Shown here: positions 38,779 through 48,389 of the stretch, in pieces
How the letters are laid out: the number at the start of each line of letters is the position of its first letter
How positions within the stretch are numbered: position 1 is the first letter of the stretch
From: Tessaracoccus antarcticus
GTDB lineage: Bacteria > Actinomycetota > Actinomycetes > Propionibacteriales > Propionibacteriaceae
Length of the DNA: 64,000 nt
Assembly (NCBI RefSeq): GCF_003688855.1
Contig: NZ_REFW01000001.1
Coordinates: forward strand, 1,426,001-1,490,000
Direction: 5' to 3'
Notes under the pieces: model-generated
Database searches by the model: none
What the model was told of the DNA's origin: nothing
What the model saw: only the letters and a program-made list of their open reading frames with translations
Program-made: the position numbers and the translations under genes

Positions 38779-40560
38779 CCGCAGCACCGGATGGCCCGTG
38801 TCCTCGAAGTGTTGTTGCGCGTGGTGCAGCCCCTCCACGCAACCGATGTGCCCGCACGTGAGGCACAGTGCCAGATCCTCGGGGCGGCGCCCCTCGGCCT
38901 CGCACTGCGTGCAACTCGTCATGCTGGCGGGCTTGATGTGCAGGGGTGCGTCCGCCAGATCCCGGCACGGTGCGTCATCGGGTCCCGCCACCGGCGGGGC
39001 GTTCTCAATGGACTCCGACTTGTCCGCGTGCCGCTGGAGGCCTGCCTCCTGGATGTCGAGCGAGGACAGCAGGTCGGCGATGAGAGCCTGCTCCACATTG
39101 TGGGTGGTGCGGAACTCCAGCACTGCCTGTCGCTGGGCCTGCAGCATCTCCAGGTTGAGTTGGCGTTGCGTGGCCTCCGGAGTCTCGGTGCCCTGGCGGT
39201 CGAGACGATCCCACAGGGACCTCAGCCGCTGGGTGTTGCTGCGCACGATCTCCCGGTAGGCGGCCTGCTCATCCTCGGTCTCGATGGTCTCACCCAGGTC
39301 GTGGAGTGCGCGGACGCTGGCGCGGTGCGTGACGATGACCTCCTCAACGGCGTCCTCACGGGCGTCAGGCCCGTTGGTGCCGAGCCGCTTGGCCAGCGCC
39401 GGCAGTGTGAGGCCCTGGCCCAGCAGGGTGCAGACCGTCACGAACAGCGCCACGAACACCAGCACTTCGCGGGCCGGGAAGTCGAAGGGCAGCGTCAGCG
39501 CCGCGGCGAGCGTCACCACACCGCGCATGCCGGCCCACCCCACCACGAGTGCGCCGGGCACCGACGCCCTGTTGAGTTTCCGGGAGACGACGACGGAGCC
39601 CAGGGTCCACAGGATCCTCAGCACCACGGCCGTGACGAGGGTGACCACTGACACCAGCAGGATGATGGGCCATTGCCACGCGGAGGAGGCGGCGTCAGCG
39701 AAGATTGACTTGGTCTGCAGTCCCACCAGGAGGAACACCGTGTGCTCCAGCAGCCAGGAGATGGTGCTCCAGTTGACCCGCTGCGCCACGCGCGACTGGG
39801 CATCCTGCTCCTCCTGCGCGCGGTGGTTCAGGACGAGGCCGGCCACCACCACCGCCAGCACGCCGGAGCCACCCACCTCCTCGACGGGCACGTACACGGC
39901 GAACGGCACCAGCAGGGACAGTGCGGTCCGGAGCTGCGGGGCCTCGAAGAAGTGGAACGCGAACCCCACGAGGCGGGCGGCGACGTAGCCGATGATGACG
40001 GCGCTGAGGGCCGCCCAGACGAAGTCGCCGGCCACCTGCCACCCACCGATGGCCATGCCCAGAGCGCCGATGGAGGTCCGCAACAGCACGAGCGCCGTGG
40101 CGTCGTTCACGAGCGACTCGCCCTCGAGCAGGATGGTGACCTGCCGGGGTAGGCCGACGCGTTTGGCCACGGCGGTGGCCGCCACCGCGTCGGGCGGGGC
40201 CACAACGGCACCCAGTGCGATCCCGACCGGCAGCGGCAGTCCCAGCAGCGCCGACGCGACCACGCCCACGGCCAGCGCCGTGGCGATGACGAGTCCGATG
40301 GACAACCACCCGATGGCCGCGATGTTGCGTCGGAAATCGATGAGCGAGGTGTTGAGTGCGGCGGCGTGCAGGAGTGGCGGAAGAATCCACAGCAGGATGA
40401 ACTCAGGCTGCAGTCGGGGCACTTCAATGAACGGCAGGAAGGACGCCCCCAGCCCCACCAGCATGAGTAGCAGGGGGGCGGAGACGTGCAGCCACTGCGC
40501 CAGCCTCGAGACAACGAGCATGGCGAGCACGAAAATCGTGCCGCTGATCAGCAGCTCCAT
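38719..40560 (-). CDS. CPA1 Na+/H+ antiporter with C-terminal UBP-type zinc finger
   Basis: The protein has 613 aa. About 12 membrane helices (1-410) carry the CPA1 ion-binding motif (EGESLVNDATALVLL). A soluble helical region follows (~420-530), then a C-terminal ZnF-UBP module (SCTQCEAEG...ALCLTCGHIGCVEGLHHAQQHFEDTGHPVLR) in the last ~65 residues. The antiporter exchanges Na+ or K+ for H+. ZnF-UBP modules in eukaryotes bind the ubiquitin C-terminus; here the partner is unknown. The start at 40560 places the first helix at the N-terminus; a frame to 40629 exists. Confidence 0.9.
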   Translation of the reverse strand: MELLISGTIFVLAMLVVSRLAQWLHVSAPLLLMLVGLGASFLPFIEVPRLQPEFILLWILPPLLHAAALNTSLIDFRRNIAAIGWLSIGLVIATALAVGVVASALLGLPLPVGIALGAVVAPPDAVAATAVAKRVGLPRQVTILLEGESLVNDATALVLLRTSIGALGMAIGGWQVAGDFVWAALSAVIIGYVAARLVGFAFHFFEAPQLRTALSLLVPFAVYVPVEEVGGSGVLAVVVAGLVLNHRAQEEQDAQSRVAQRVNWSTISWLLEHTVFLLVGLQTKSIFADAASSAWQWPIILLVSVVTLVTAVVLRILWTLGSVVVSRKLNRASVPGALVVGWAGMRGVVTLAAALTLPFDFPAREVLVFVALFVTVCTLLGQGLTLPALAKRLGTNGPDAREDAVEEVIVTHRASVRALHDLGETIETEDEQAAYREIVRSNTQRLRSLWDRLDRQGTETPEATQRQLNLEMLQAQRQAVLEFRTTHNVEQALIADLLSSLDIQEAGLQRHADKSESIENAPPVAGPDDAPCRDLADAPLHIKPASMTSCTQCEAEGRRPEDLALCLTCGHIGCVEGLHHAQQHFEDTGHPVLRSFTPGESWRRCLVHHVGTD

Positions 40561-40592
40561 GTGCGTCCGTTCTGCAGGAGTGGGAGGCGTCG

Positions 40593-40608
40593 TGCTTCCC
40601 GGGAAGCA
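40593..40608. promoter_or_regulatory. 16-base perfect palindrome between divergent genes
   Basis: TGCTTCCCGGGAAGCA reads identically on both strands. It lies 33 bases upstream of the antiporter start and 138 bases upstream of the STAND regulator start. It has operator-like size and symmetry. A TACACT box (40652-40657) downstream could be the regulator gene's -10. Confidence 0.45.
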
Positions 40609-40745
40609 TTCTTGCGGTACCCGTGGCACCCCGTCACGTGCGTATCAGTTGTACACTGCCCGGGTCGTTCTTTGGAGGTCCACGCACCGTGTCCCGGAGT
40701 GTGGGGCCACCGAACACATCGTGCGTCCGGGGTCAGGAGTACGTG

Positions 40746-43700
40746 ATGGTCCGTCGGCAGACGAGTATCGCCAAGATCCTTGCGCCCTCACCATCTCCGC
40801 TCATCGTGCCTCGTGAGCGGCTGCTTGACTTCCTCGGTGCGGTGATGAGTCGACGGGTGACCACTGTTGTCGCCGGCTCGGGTTATGGCAAAACCACCTT
40901 GCTCGCTTCGTGGGCGATTGAGCATGACCCTGCCTGGCTCACGCTTGACGCCGGTGACCAGGACGTGGTCCGGCTCACCTTCGCGCTGGTCGCTGCACTA
41001 CGGGTGCAACTGCCAGCGCTCGACTTCGGAGTGGGTGAGGCGCCCTTCAGTGGCGAGCTCGGTCCAGGGGCGAGCGGCGCCGTCACCGCGCACGCCGATG
41101 TTCTCGCGGGGGAGCTGGCTGCCGCGATCGCCGAGACGGCAACGACCGACATCGCCCTGGTGGTGGACGAGGTGGACGAGCTCTCCGGTGGTTCGCCGGG
41201 ATCCCAGCTGCTTGACGCCCTGATCAGACAGGCCCCCGCCAGGCTGCACCTGGTCCTGATCGCACGCATCATGCCGCCGATCCGGCTGGGCCGGCTCCGG
41301 GCCCAGGGAGAGGTGCTTGCGCTCGACTCGCCGCGCATGGCTTTCACCCGGGAGGAGACGGCGACGGTCGTTGCCTCCCGGCTGGGGAAGTCGACCGCGT
41401 TGGCGGAGCGCATCCACAAGCTCACCTCCGGCTGGCCTGCTGCGGTGGCCATCGCCGTCGATGCGCTGTTGGATGTGCCGGAGTCGGACCGGTTGTCGGC
41501 GCTGGGGCGCGTTGGCGATCGCAGCGGTCCCGTGCAGAGCCTGCTCGTGGAGGATGTTCTCCCGAGACTGGATGACGTCGAGCGGCGCGTGTTGGAGCTT
41601 GCCGTCACCCTCGGACACATCTCGGCCGACACGGCGAGCGTCCTCGGCGTTCTGAACGCCGCCCCGGCCATCCGTCATCTGCTGAGCAAGGGACTGCTGG
41701 TTGCAGATGAGCTCTCCGAACAGGCTCGGGTGGTTCAGGTGGTGGCTGATGCGCTGACGGACGTCGCCTCCGCCTCTTTGGAGGATCCCCGCAGCATCCG
41801 CCGACGGATCGCCGTTGACTTGGAGCGCGGCGGGCGGTTCGCTGAGGCGCTGCAGATGTTTGTCGCTGCGCAGGACACCCCGGGTGCGCTCAGACTCATT
41901 GCGGCCGTCGATCCGTATGCGCTTCTGGCAGCCGCCCGCGACACTGTGCTGAGCTGGACCCCGACCGTGGCCGACCAGGAACGAACTCCCGAGCTTGATC
42001 TGTTGGAGGGTCTGGCTCGCTACGGCTCAGGCGACTGGGACGGGGCCCTGCGACGGCTGGAATCCCTCGCCGCGCGTGATGCGCGAGCGGCGCTGACCGC
42101 TGGCCTCATCCACCACCTCGACGGGTCCATAGAGTCCGCCCTCGCCCACTACAGAACCGGTTTGGCCGCTGAGCCCGACGACCGCACCCGCGCACTGCTG
42201 GCGGGGTGGGCCGCGGCCGTTCACTGGGTGCGCGGTGAGGTGCCCCGGTGCCGCGAACTGGTCGCGGAGGCCACACGGCTGGCGCAGGCCTGTTGGGACC
42301 CGCAGGCTCAGGCTGTCGCGGAGACGGCGGCCGCTATGTTGGCCGCCCTGGATGGGGACCGGAGGGCCAACGCGGCCCACTACTTGCGCGCACTGGACTG
42401 TGCCGAGCGAGCGGGCGACCCCCTGATGCTGGTTCGGATCCGGGCCAATCGTGCCTCGGCGCTCTGCGACGAGGATGCCTACCCGGCGGCCATTCAGATG
42501 CTGGACGAGGCGCTGCAGATCTGTGACATGGCGGGCGGTTCACCGTATCGGCGGCTGGTACTGACGAACCGCGGCCAGGCCCTGAGTCATCTGGGCCGGC
42601 TCGATGAGGCCGTCGACGACCTGCAGACGGCACGTGATGACGCCCAGAGCGCAGGCTCGGTGATCGGCGGGTATGCGCTGGCGTACCTCGGAGACGTCTA
42701 TCACCTGCAGGGATTGTCCCTGCTCGCCAAAGCCTGCTTCGAGGAAGCGGTCACGGTCAGCAGGGCGGCCAACGATGTCCAGGGCCTGGTGCCGGCTCTG
42801 ACCGGGTTGGCTCTCGTCGTCCTCGACGAGCAACCCGAACTGGCGGGTCGTCTCGCAGCACAGGCCGTGGCGCTGCGCAGCGCTCCTGGGCGTGCCCGTG
42901 CCCTTGTGGTCGCCGGGAGAGTTGCGCTCGCGTGCGGTGATCGGGAGCGCGCCCGGGCGTTCGCGAGGGAGGCCGAGGCGCTCGCTGGTGCCCGTCGCGA
43001 CCGCAGTCACCTGGCGGAAGCGCTGGAAATTCTGGCCGTGTGCAGTGGGGATGCCGAACAGTCCTCCCGGCTGCTGGACCAGGCCGAGGCATTGTGGCAG
43101 ACCGTCGGCGACCCCATCGGTCACGGATTCAACCAGGTGATCCGTGCGGGGATGAGCGTCGATTCCCTGTCCGAGGAACTGTTGGGGATCGCCGACGGTG
43201 TGGCCGGGCGTACGGGTGCACGTCGATTGCATGATGCGGTGGCGCGGGCGCAGGATTGGGTGGAGGCCAGCAGTCGGCGGTTGGTTCACGTCTGTGTCCT
43301 CGGGGCGTTCGACGTGAGCGTGCAGGGGTGCCGCATCCCTGGATCGGCGTGGCAGTCCAAGCGGGCGCGTGAGTTGCTCAAGATCCTGGTGGTCCGGGGC
43401 TGCCCCGTGCCGCGTGGGGTGTTGCTTGAGCTGCTCTGGCCCGAGGATGCAATCCAGGCCGCCGGGCGACTGTCAGTGACGCTGTCCACTCTGCGCTCCG
43501 TTCTGGATCCTGAGCACGGCCATCCCGCCGACTTCTTTGTCGTTGCCACGGGTGAGTGCATCTGGTTGGACTGGGCCCACGTGGATGCTGATCACCGCCA
43601 GTTCAGCTCCGACGCCACGACCGGTCTGAGATTGTGGGCCTCGGGCGACCCGGCCGCGGTGCGCTTGCTCGCCAGGGCGGAGGCGGCCTATACCGGCGAA

Positions 43701-44006
43701 TTGCTCTCCGACGAGCCTTACAGCGATTGGTCCAGCCAGGACCGCGACGATGCTCGCCTGGCCTACGTCTCGGTGTGTCGGGCGCTCGCCCAGAACGCGG
43801 CCGCCTCCGGCGACCATGAGGCATCTTCCCGGCTGCTGCTCCGGCTCCTCCGCCACGACCCCTACGACGAGCCGGCCTCGCTCAACCTGGTCTCCACGTT
43901 GACCACGCTGGGACGCCATGGCGAGGCCCGGCGTGCCTACCACCGCTATGTGCAGTGGATGAGTGAGTGGGGTCTGGAACCCCAGACCTTCTCCCGTCAC
44001 CACTGA
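40746..44006 (+). CDS. STAND ATPase transcription regulator with TPR array and C-terminal BTAD (MalT/SARP-like)
   Basis: The product has 1086 aa. The N-terminal NB-ARC/MalT-type ATPase has Walker A AGSGYGKTTLL (about 43-53) and Walker B DIALVVDEVDEL. A winged-helix linker and about ten TPR-like helical pairs (~330-830) form the sensor. The C-terminus is an OmpR-type winged helix (~845-930, WQSKRARELLKILVV) plus a BTAD domain (~935-1080), as in SARP activators. Such proteins oligomerise on ATP and inducer to activate transcription. AGGAG sits six bases before the ATG. The following membrane protein and multicopper oxidase genes are likely targets. Confidence 0.87.
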   Translation: MVRRQTSIAKILAPSPSPLIVPRERLLDFLGAVMSRRVTTVVAGSGYGKTTLLASWAIEHDPAWLTLDAGDQDVVRLTFALVAALRVQLPALDFGVGEAPFSGELGPGASGAVTAHADVLAGELAAAIAETATTDIALVVDEVDELSGGSPGSQLLDALIRQAPARLHLVLIARIMPPIRLGRLRAQGEVLALDSPRMAFTREETATVVASRLGKSTALAERIHKLTSGWPAAVAIAVDALLDVPESDRLSALGRVGDRSGPVQSLLVEDVLPRLDDVERRVLELAVTLGHISADTASVLGVLNAAPAIRHLLSKGLLVADELSEQARVVQVVADALTDVASASLEDPRSIRRRIAVDLERGGRFAEALQMFVAAQDTPGALRLIAAVDPYALLAAARDTVLSWTPTVADQERTPELDLLEGLARYGSGDWDGALRRLESLAARDARAALTAGLIHHLDGSIESALAHYRTGLAAEPDDRTRALLAGWAAAVHWVRGEVPRCRELVAEATRLAQACWDPQAQAVAETAAAMLAALDGDRRANAAHYLRALDCAERAGDPLMLVRIRANRASALCDEDAYPAAIQMLDEALQICDMAGGSPYRRLVLTNRGQALSHLGRLDEAVDDLQTARDDAQSAGSVIGGYALAYLGDVYHLQGLSLLAKACFEEAVTVSRAANDVQGLVPALTGLALVVLDEQPELAGRLAAQAVALRSAPGRARALVVAGRVALACGDRERARAFAREAEALAGARRDRSHLAEALEILAVCSGDAEQSSRLLDQAEALWQTVGDPIGHGFNQVIRAGMSVDSLSEELLGIADGVAGRTGARRLHDAVARAQDWVEASSRRLVHVCVLGAFDVSVQGCRIPGSAWQSKRARELLKILVVRGCPVPRGVLLELLWPEDAIQAAGRLSVTLSTLRSVLDPEHGHPADFFVVATGECIWLDWAHVDADHRQFSSDATTGLRLWASGDPAAVRLLARAEAAYTGELLSDEPYSDWSSQDRDDARLAYVSVCRALAQNAAASGDHEASSRLLLRLLRHDPYDEPASLNLVSTLTTLGRHGEARRAYHRYVQWMSEWGLEPQTFSRHH

Positions 44007-44091
44007 AAGCCCTCCTGAAGAAAACCCGAAGGCCACGCGAACCGACCTGAGGAGGCTGGTCTCATCAACGTCCTTCAAAGGAGGAACTGCA

Positions 44092-44571
44092 ATGAGAACC
44101 ATCTATCGAGTCCTGGCCTATCTGATCGCGGCACTGGTGGCGGTGCAGGCGGCGGTCATGGCCCTGGGCGTCTTCGGTCTCTTCGCCTGGATCCAGGGCG
44201 GCAGCGTCCTGGACAAGGCAGCCATGGAGTCCAACACCACGGACTTCGCAGGGGTTGGCGGCTTCGAACTCCACGGCACGTTCGGAATGTCGGTGGTCCC
44301 CGTCGTCGGCCTCGTACTGCTGGTCGTCTCCTTCTTCACAAAGATGACCGGGGCAACCCGATGGGCGTTGCTGGTGGTGGCCAGCATCATCTGTCAGGTC
44401 CTTCTGGGGATATTCGCCCATGAAATTTACTGGCTGGGTGCTCTGCACGGCCTGTTCGCTTTCATCCTGCTGGCCTGCGCGGTCGTCGCTGGACGTCGGA
44501 TGGTGTCGAGAAATGTGACCGCTGCCACGATCACGACACAACCCGTCAAAGCCAACGCGGACATCAGCTGA
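44092..44571 (+). CDS. DUF6220-like four-helix membrane protein
   Basis: This 159-aa protein has four membrane helices (about 7-30, 62-82, 90-108, 113-135). His residues in FELHGTFGM, FAHEIYWLGALHGLFA and similar positions could bind haem or metal. It resembles the DUF6220 group. AAAGGAGG is placed before the ATG. It ends 25 bases before the multicopper oxidase start, so the two probably share a message. Confidence 0.65.
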   Translation: MRTIYRVLAYLIAALVAVQAAVMALGVFGLFAWIQGGSVLDKAAMESNTTDFAGVGGFELHGTFGMSVVPVVGLVLLVVSFFTKMTGATRWALLVVASIICQVLLGIFAHEIYWLGALHGLFAFILLACAVVAGRRMVSRNVTAATITTQPVKANADIS

Positions 44572-44596
44572 GCTGATGATGGACGGGGAGCACACG

Positions 44597-46108
44597 ATGG
44601 CTGTCAGACGTGGGGGCGGGCACAGGGGGGAGTCACGCCCCCGTGGGGCGAGGCGCCACCGGCTTCGGCTGGTGGCGCCTGTCGCCTTTCTCGTCGTGAC
44701 ACTCGGGCCTGTGTGCTGGCTGTGGGCGAGCAGTCTGATGCCGGCCGCCTACTCCGTACTGGACATGGGATACCCGGACCACGGTGGCGGCCCATCGGTG
44801 ATGGATCATGGAGAGCACACGATGCCGAGCCGGAGCGTGACTGACTTCGTGGCTGATCCCGGACGGGTGGCCGACGTCACGTTCGACCTGGTGGCCCGGG
44901 AGCAGGAGGTGACGATCGGCGGGAGGGCCATGCCCGGGTACACGCTCAACGGCCGGACGCCGGGCCCGATGATCAGTGCTGTCGTCGGGCAGTTGATCGA
45001 GGTCCACCTGTGGAACCAATCCGTGGCAGCCGGTGTCAGCCTGCACTGGCACGGCCTCGACGTCCCGAACGCGATGGACGGGGTGGCAGGTGTGACGCAG
45101 GACGACGTGGGGGTCGGTGAAGAGTTCACCTACCGGTTCGTGGCCGAGGACGAGGGCACCTACTGGTACCACTCGCACCAGGCGTCCAACGAACAGGTGT
45201 CGAAAGGACTGTTTGGTCCGCTGGTGGTTCGTCCATCGAGTCCGGCTTCGGACATGGCTGAGGTCATCGCCGTGGCACATGTGTACGGGGGCAACCGTAC
45301 GCTGAATGGCCGCACGGGTGACCAACCGGTGGAGGTTCGCCCCGGAGAGCGGGTACGCGTCCGAATCATCAATACCGACAACGGCCCCATGGACGTCTGG
45401 GTCGGGACGTCGTACACGGTGTTGGCCGTGGACGGCCGGGAGCTGCACGGCCCGACACCCGTGGCACATCACAGCCTGGTCGTGACCGCAGGTGGGCGCG
45501 CCGACCTCGAAGTGAGGACGCCGCGGGACGGAACCGCCGTCCGGGTCCAGCTGAGCCAGAGCACCGCGGTCATTCTGGGCCACGGCGCCGCGCCGCCAGT
45601 AGCGCACCCGACCTCTGCGCTCGACATGCTGCACTACGGCACCAGAACGTCCATCGGGTTCGATCCGGGCCGGCCGGACCGGGTGTTTAAGTACTCCATC
45701 GGCCGTCAACCGGGGTTTTACCGGGGCAGGCCCGGGATGTACTGGTCGATCAATGGCCACCTATACCCGGACGTTCCGATGTTCGTGGTGGAGGAGGGGG
45801 ACGTCGCAGTCATGCGAATCGCCAACCACAGCGGTGAGGTCCACCCGATGCACCTGCACGGGCACCATGCAGTCGTGTTGTCGCGCAATGGCGTCGCCAG
45901 CACCGGATCGCCGTGGTGGGTGGATTCCTTGAACGTGCTGGATGGCGAGACGTATGACATCGCCTTCCTGGCCGACAACCCGGGAATCTGGATGGACCAC
46001 TGCCACAACCTGAAGCACGCAGCCATGGGCATGATCGCCCACCTGATGTACGCCGGTGTCACCACGTCGTTCGTGGTCGGCGGTCAGGCGGGCAACCAGC
46101 CCGAGTAG
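44597..46108 (+). CDS. Membrane-anchored multicopper oxidase
   Basis: A 503-aa protein with an N-terminal membrane anchor or uncleaved signal (about 25-55). All four copper-ligand clusters are present: LHWHG, WYHSH, HPMHLHGHH and HCHNLKHAAMGM. The axial Met in the last motif suggests a lower-potential type 1 site. A short His/Met-rich stretch (DMGYPDHGGG...MDHGEHTM) may bind copper. It oxidises metal ions or phenolics with O2 outside the cell. GGGAG lies six bases before the chosen ATG; earlier ATGs at 44576 and 44579 lack this. Confidence 0.9.
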   Translation: MAVRRGGGHRGESRPRGARRHRLRLVAPVAFLVVTLGPVCWLWASSLMPAAYSVLDMGYPDHGGGPSVMDHGEHTMPSRSVTDFVADPGRVADVTFDLVAREQEVTIGGRAMPGYTLNGRTPGPMISAVVGQLIEVHLWNQSVAAGVSLHWHGLDVPNAMDGVAGVTQDDVGVGEEFTYRFVAEDEGTYWYHSHQASNEQVSKGLFGPLVVRPSSPASDMAEVIAVAHVYGGNRTLNGRTGDQPVEVRPGERVRVRIINTDNGPMDVWVGTSYTVLAVDGRELHGPTPVAHHSLVVTAGGRADLEVRTPRDGTAVRVQLSQSTAVILGHGAAPPVAHPTSALDMLHYGTRTSIGFDPGRPDRVFKYSIGRQPGFYRGRPGMYWSINGHLYPDVPMFVVEEGDVAVMRIANHSGEVHPMHLHGHHAVVLSRNGVASTGSPWWVDSLNVLDGETYDIAFLADNPGIWMDHCHNLKHAAMGMIAHLMYAGVTTSFVVGGQAGNQPE

Positions 46109-46127
46109 GACTGCGGGGTGTCGGTGG

Positions 46128-46781
46128 TCAGCCGCAGGCCACACCCGTCGCATGCACAGGGCAGTAGCCGCCAGGGTTCTTGTCGAGGTACTGCTGGTGC
46201 TCGTCCTCGGCGTAGTAGAACGGCAGGTCGGGAGTGATCTCCGTGGTGATCTCACCGTAGCCAGCCTCCGTCATCCGCAGCTGGTAGGAGTCGCGGGACC
46301 GTGTTGCCGTCGCAAACTGCTCGTCGCTGACGGGGAAGATGGCGGAGCGGTACTCCGTGCCGACGTCGTTGCCCTGGCGGGCACCCTGCGTCGGGTCGTG
46401 GTTCTCCCAGAAGATCTGCAGGAGCTCGTCGTAGCTGACCTTCGAGGGGTCGAACACCACCCGGACGGTCTCGGCGTGCCCGGTGCGACCCGTGCAGGAC
46501 TCCCTGTACGTGGGGTTGGGCGTGAAACCGCCCATGAAGCCGACGGCGGTGTTCACCACGCCATCGGTGCGCCAGAACAGGCGCTCCTCTCCCCAGTAAC
46601 AGCCCATGGCGAAGTAGGCCACGTCGCAGCCCTCTGGCACCTCGTCCAGCGGGAGCCCCAGCACGGTGTGTCGGGGAATGGGGTTGAGCACTGCGGTGTC
46701 GCGCCCCTGCAGCGCATCGTCCTCGCCCACCATCTGCGGCTTGAGGGATTTCTTGATCCAGCCCATGACGTCGATATCCAT
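46128..46781 (-). CDS. msrA: Peptide methionine-S-sulfoxide reductase MsrA
   Basis: The enzyme (217 aa) is of the long E. coli-like type and repairs Met-S-sulfoxide. The catalytic Cys is in [15 protein letters not shown]; usually GCFWG, here Tyr. Typical family stretches follow ([60 protein letters not shown]). A C-terminal Cys near the end may resolve. TAGACT at 46789-46794 is seven bases from the ATG (leaderless). It is convergent with the multicopper oxidase gene. Confidence 0.95.
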   Translation of the reverse strand: MDIDVMGWIKKSLKPQMVGEDDALQGRDTAVLNPIPRHTVLGLPLDEVPEGCDVAYFAMGCYWGEERLFWRTDGVVNTAVGFMGGFTPNPTYRESCTGRTGHAETVRVVFDPSKVSYDELLQIFWENHDPTQGARQGNDVGTEYRSAIFPVSDEQFATATRSRDSYQLRMTEAGYGEITTEITPDLPFYYAEDEHQQYLDKNPGGYCPVHATGVACG

Positions 46782-46820
46782 GGTGGAAAGTCTAGGTCGC
46801 CCCGCAACCCCGCCCCAGTG

Positions 46821-47495
46821 TCAGCTGATGCGCCAGTCGATGGGGTCGGCGCCCTGTTGCACAAGTGCGGCGTTGGCCCTGCTGAAGGGTCGGGATCCGA
46901 AGAAGCCGTGGCGCGCAGACAAGGGGGAGGGGTGAGGGCTGCAGATGGCGGGCACGTCGCCCAGCAGCGGCAGACACGTCTGCGCGTCCCGACCCCACAG
47001 GATGGCCACCAGCGGGCCGCCGCGCGCGGCGAGCGCGCTGATGGCGGCGCCGGTGACGCCCTCCCAGCCCCTTCGCCTGTGCGAGCCCGTGACACCCGGC
47101 TGCACCGTGAGGACACGGTTCAGAGGCAACACGCCCTGGGTGAACCAGGCGCTGAGGTCGCCGTGGCTGGCCGGGGGGGTACCGAGGTCGGACTCCATCT
47201 CGGCGTAGATGTTCGTGAGGCTGCGGGGCAGGGGGGAGACGTCACGGGCCACGGAGAACGCCAAACCGACGGAGTGCCCGGGGGTGGGGTACGGATCCTG
47301 TCCCAGGATGAGGACCCGGACGTCAGCCATGGGACGCGTGAACGCGCGCAGGACGTTCTCAGCGGCTGGCAGGTATCCCCGGCCCTCAGCCAGTTCGACG
47401 CGCAGGAAGTCGCCCATCTGGTGGATGGTCGGTTCCACATCCGAAAGAGCCTCAGCCCAGTCATCGGCGAGCAGTTCGGTCAGCGGTCGAGGCAT
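46821..47495 (-). CDS. ung: Uracil-DNA glycosylase
   Basis: A 224-aa family 1 UDG that excises uracil from DNA. It has the water-activating loop [21 protein letters not shown] (catalytic Asp), the Ser-Pro loop, and the DNA-binding His loop [20 protein letters not shown]. The frame is open far upstream, but homology begins at the ATG at 47495. It lies 39 bases from msrA on the same strand, and msrA has its own promoter there. Confidence 0.96.
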   Translation of the reverse strand: MPRPLTELLADDWAEALSDVEPTIHQMGDFLRVELAEGRGYLPAAENVLRAFTRPMADVRVLILGQDPYPTPGHSVGLAFSVARDVSPLPRSLTNIYAEMESDLGTPPASHGDLSAWFTQGVLPLNRVLTVQPGVTGSHRRRGWEGVTGAAISALAARGGPLVAILWGRDAQTCLPLLGDVPAICSPHPSPLSARHGFFGSRPFSRANAALVQQGADPIDWRIS

Positions 47496-47553
47496 GCACT
47501 CAGCGTGCCACAGCGCGCGGCCAGATTTGGAGTTCAAGGAATGGAAAAACAGC

Positions 47554-47582
47554 TTGCCAATTATCGAGGTGGAGTTTACAAT
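47554..47582 (+). promoter_or_regulatory. Strong consensus-like promoter of the DUF4097-like gene
   Basis: TTGCCA (47554-47559) and TACAAT (47577-47582) are separated by exactly 17 bases within an AT-rich patch. The ATG at 47589 lies six bases after the -10 box, so the message should be leaderless. This is one of the closest matches to the housekeeping sigma consensus in the window. Confidence 0.75.
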
Positions 47583-47588
47583 CGTGCA

Positions 47589-48386
47589 ATGAGCAATGTT
47601 GATCTGGGTCCGATTCTGGACGACTTGGCAGCGGGGCGCATCGACGCCGCCGAGGCCAGTCGCAGAATCGATGAACTGAAATCGCGGCAGACCGGCGAGC
47701 AGGATGCCGACAGCCCGAAGAGGGCCAAGGCCTCCCGGGATCAGGGCCCCCGCACCGGTGGTTTGACGAAAGTGGCCATCACGTCCGTGGGGCGCCGCGT
47801 CCGCGTCGAGGGTGACCCCTCGGTGTCGACGCTGGTCGTGGAGGGCCGCCACGTCCTGCGCCGCAACGGCACCGTCATGGAGGTCAGCAGCACGGGCGAG
47901 TTCGGGCCGAGCTTCCAGGGCTTCTCGCTGATCCGCCCACCCCGCAGCCTCGACGACTTCCGCGACATCGGGCTGGGCAAGGAACTGCTGGTGCGTGTGA
48001 ACCCGAACCTGGTCGTGGACGTGGAGGTGACCACGGGAGGGCTGAAGACCACTGGGGTGCCCCGCCTCGGCCGTATCCGTGTGACCGCGGGCGGCTGCAC
48101 GCTCGAGGGCGTTGACGAGGTCGGCGACCTCCTGGCCCAGGCTGGCGGCGTCACACTCGAAGGACCGATCAGCACGGGACGCTCCCGGGTGAAGGTGGAG
48201 TCCGGCAGCCTCAGCATCCTGCTGACGCACGGCGCCAACGTCACCGTCCGCGGCGAGGCCCGACTGGGCCGCATCACCTGGCCGGACGACAACGCCGAAG
48301 TCGACGAGTTCATCGTCGGCAATGGATCGGCACGCCTCGACGTCTCCGTCGTCATGGGCATGGCAACCATCAAGGTGGAGGACTGA
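47589..48386 (+). CDS. SHOCT-like / DUF4097-like beta-repeat protein
   Basis: The product has 265 aa. An N-terminal SHOCT-like helical hairpin ([25 protein letters not shown], residues 6-30) and a charged linker lead to a beta-repeat region (~60-265) resembling DUF4097-type right-handed helices, with regular G-x-hydrophobic spacing. No signal peptide is seen, so it should be cytoplasmic. It is probably co-transcribed with the DUF2089 gene three bases downstream, a pairing suggesting a joint regulatory role. Confidence 0.7.
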   Translation: MSNVDLGPILDDLAAGRIDAAEASRRIDELKSRQTGEQDADSPKRAKASRDQGPRTGGLTKVAITSVGRRVRVEGDPSVSTLVVEGRHVLRRNGTVMEVSSTGEFGPSFQGFSLIRPPRSLDDFRDIGLGKELLVRVNPNLVVDVEVTTGGLKTTGVPRLGRIRVTAGGCTLEGVDEVGDLLAQAGGVTLEGPISTGRSRVKVESGSLSILLTHGANVTVRGEARLGRITWPDDNAEVDEFIVGNGSARLDVSVVMGMATIKVED

Positions 48387-48389
48387 CAC

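Noticed and set aside
46056-47588. Long upstream open extension of the DUF4097-like frame
   Set aside because: It runs antisense through msrA and ung; the real start is fixed by the promoter at 47554-47582.
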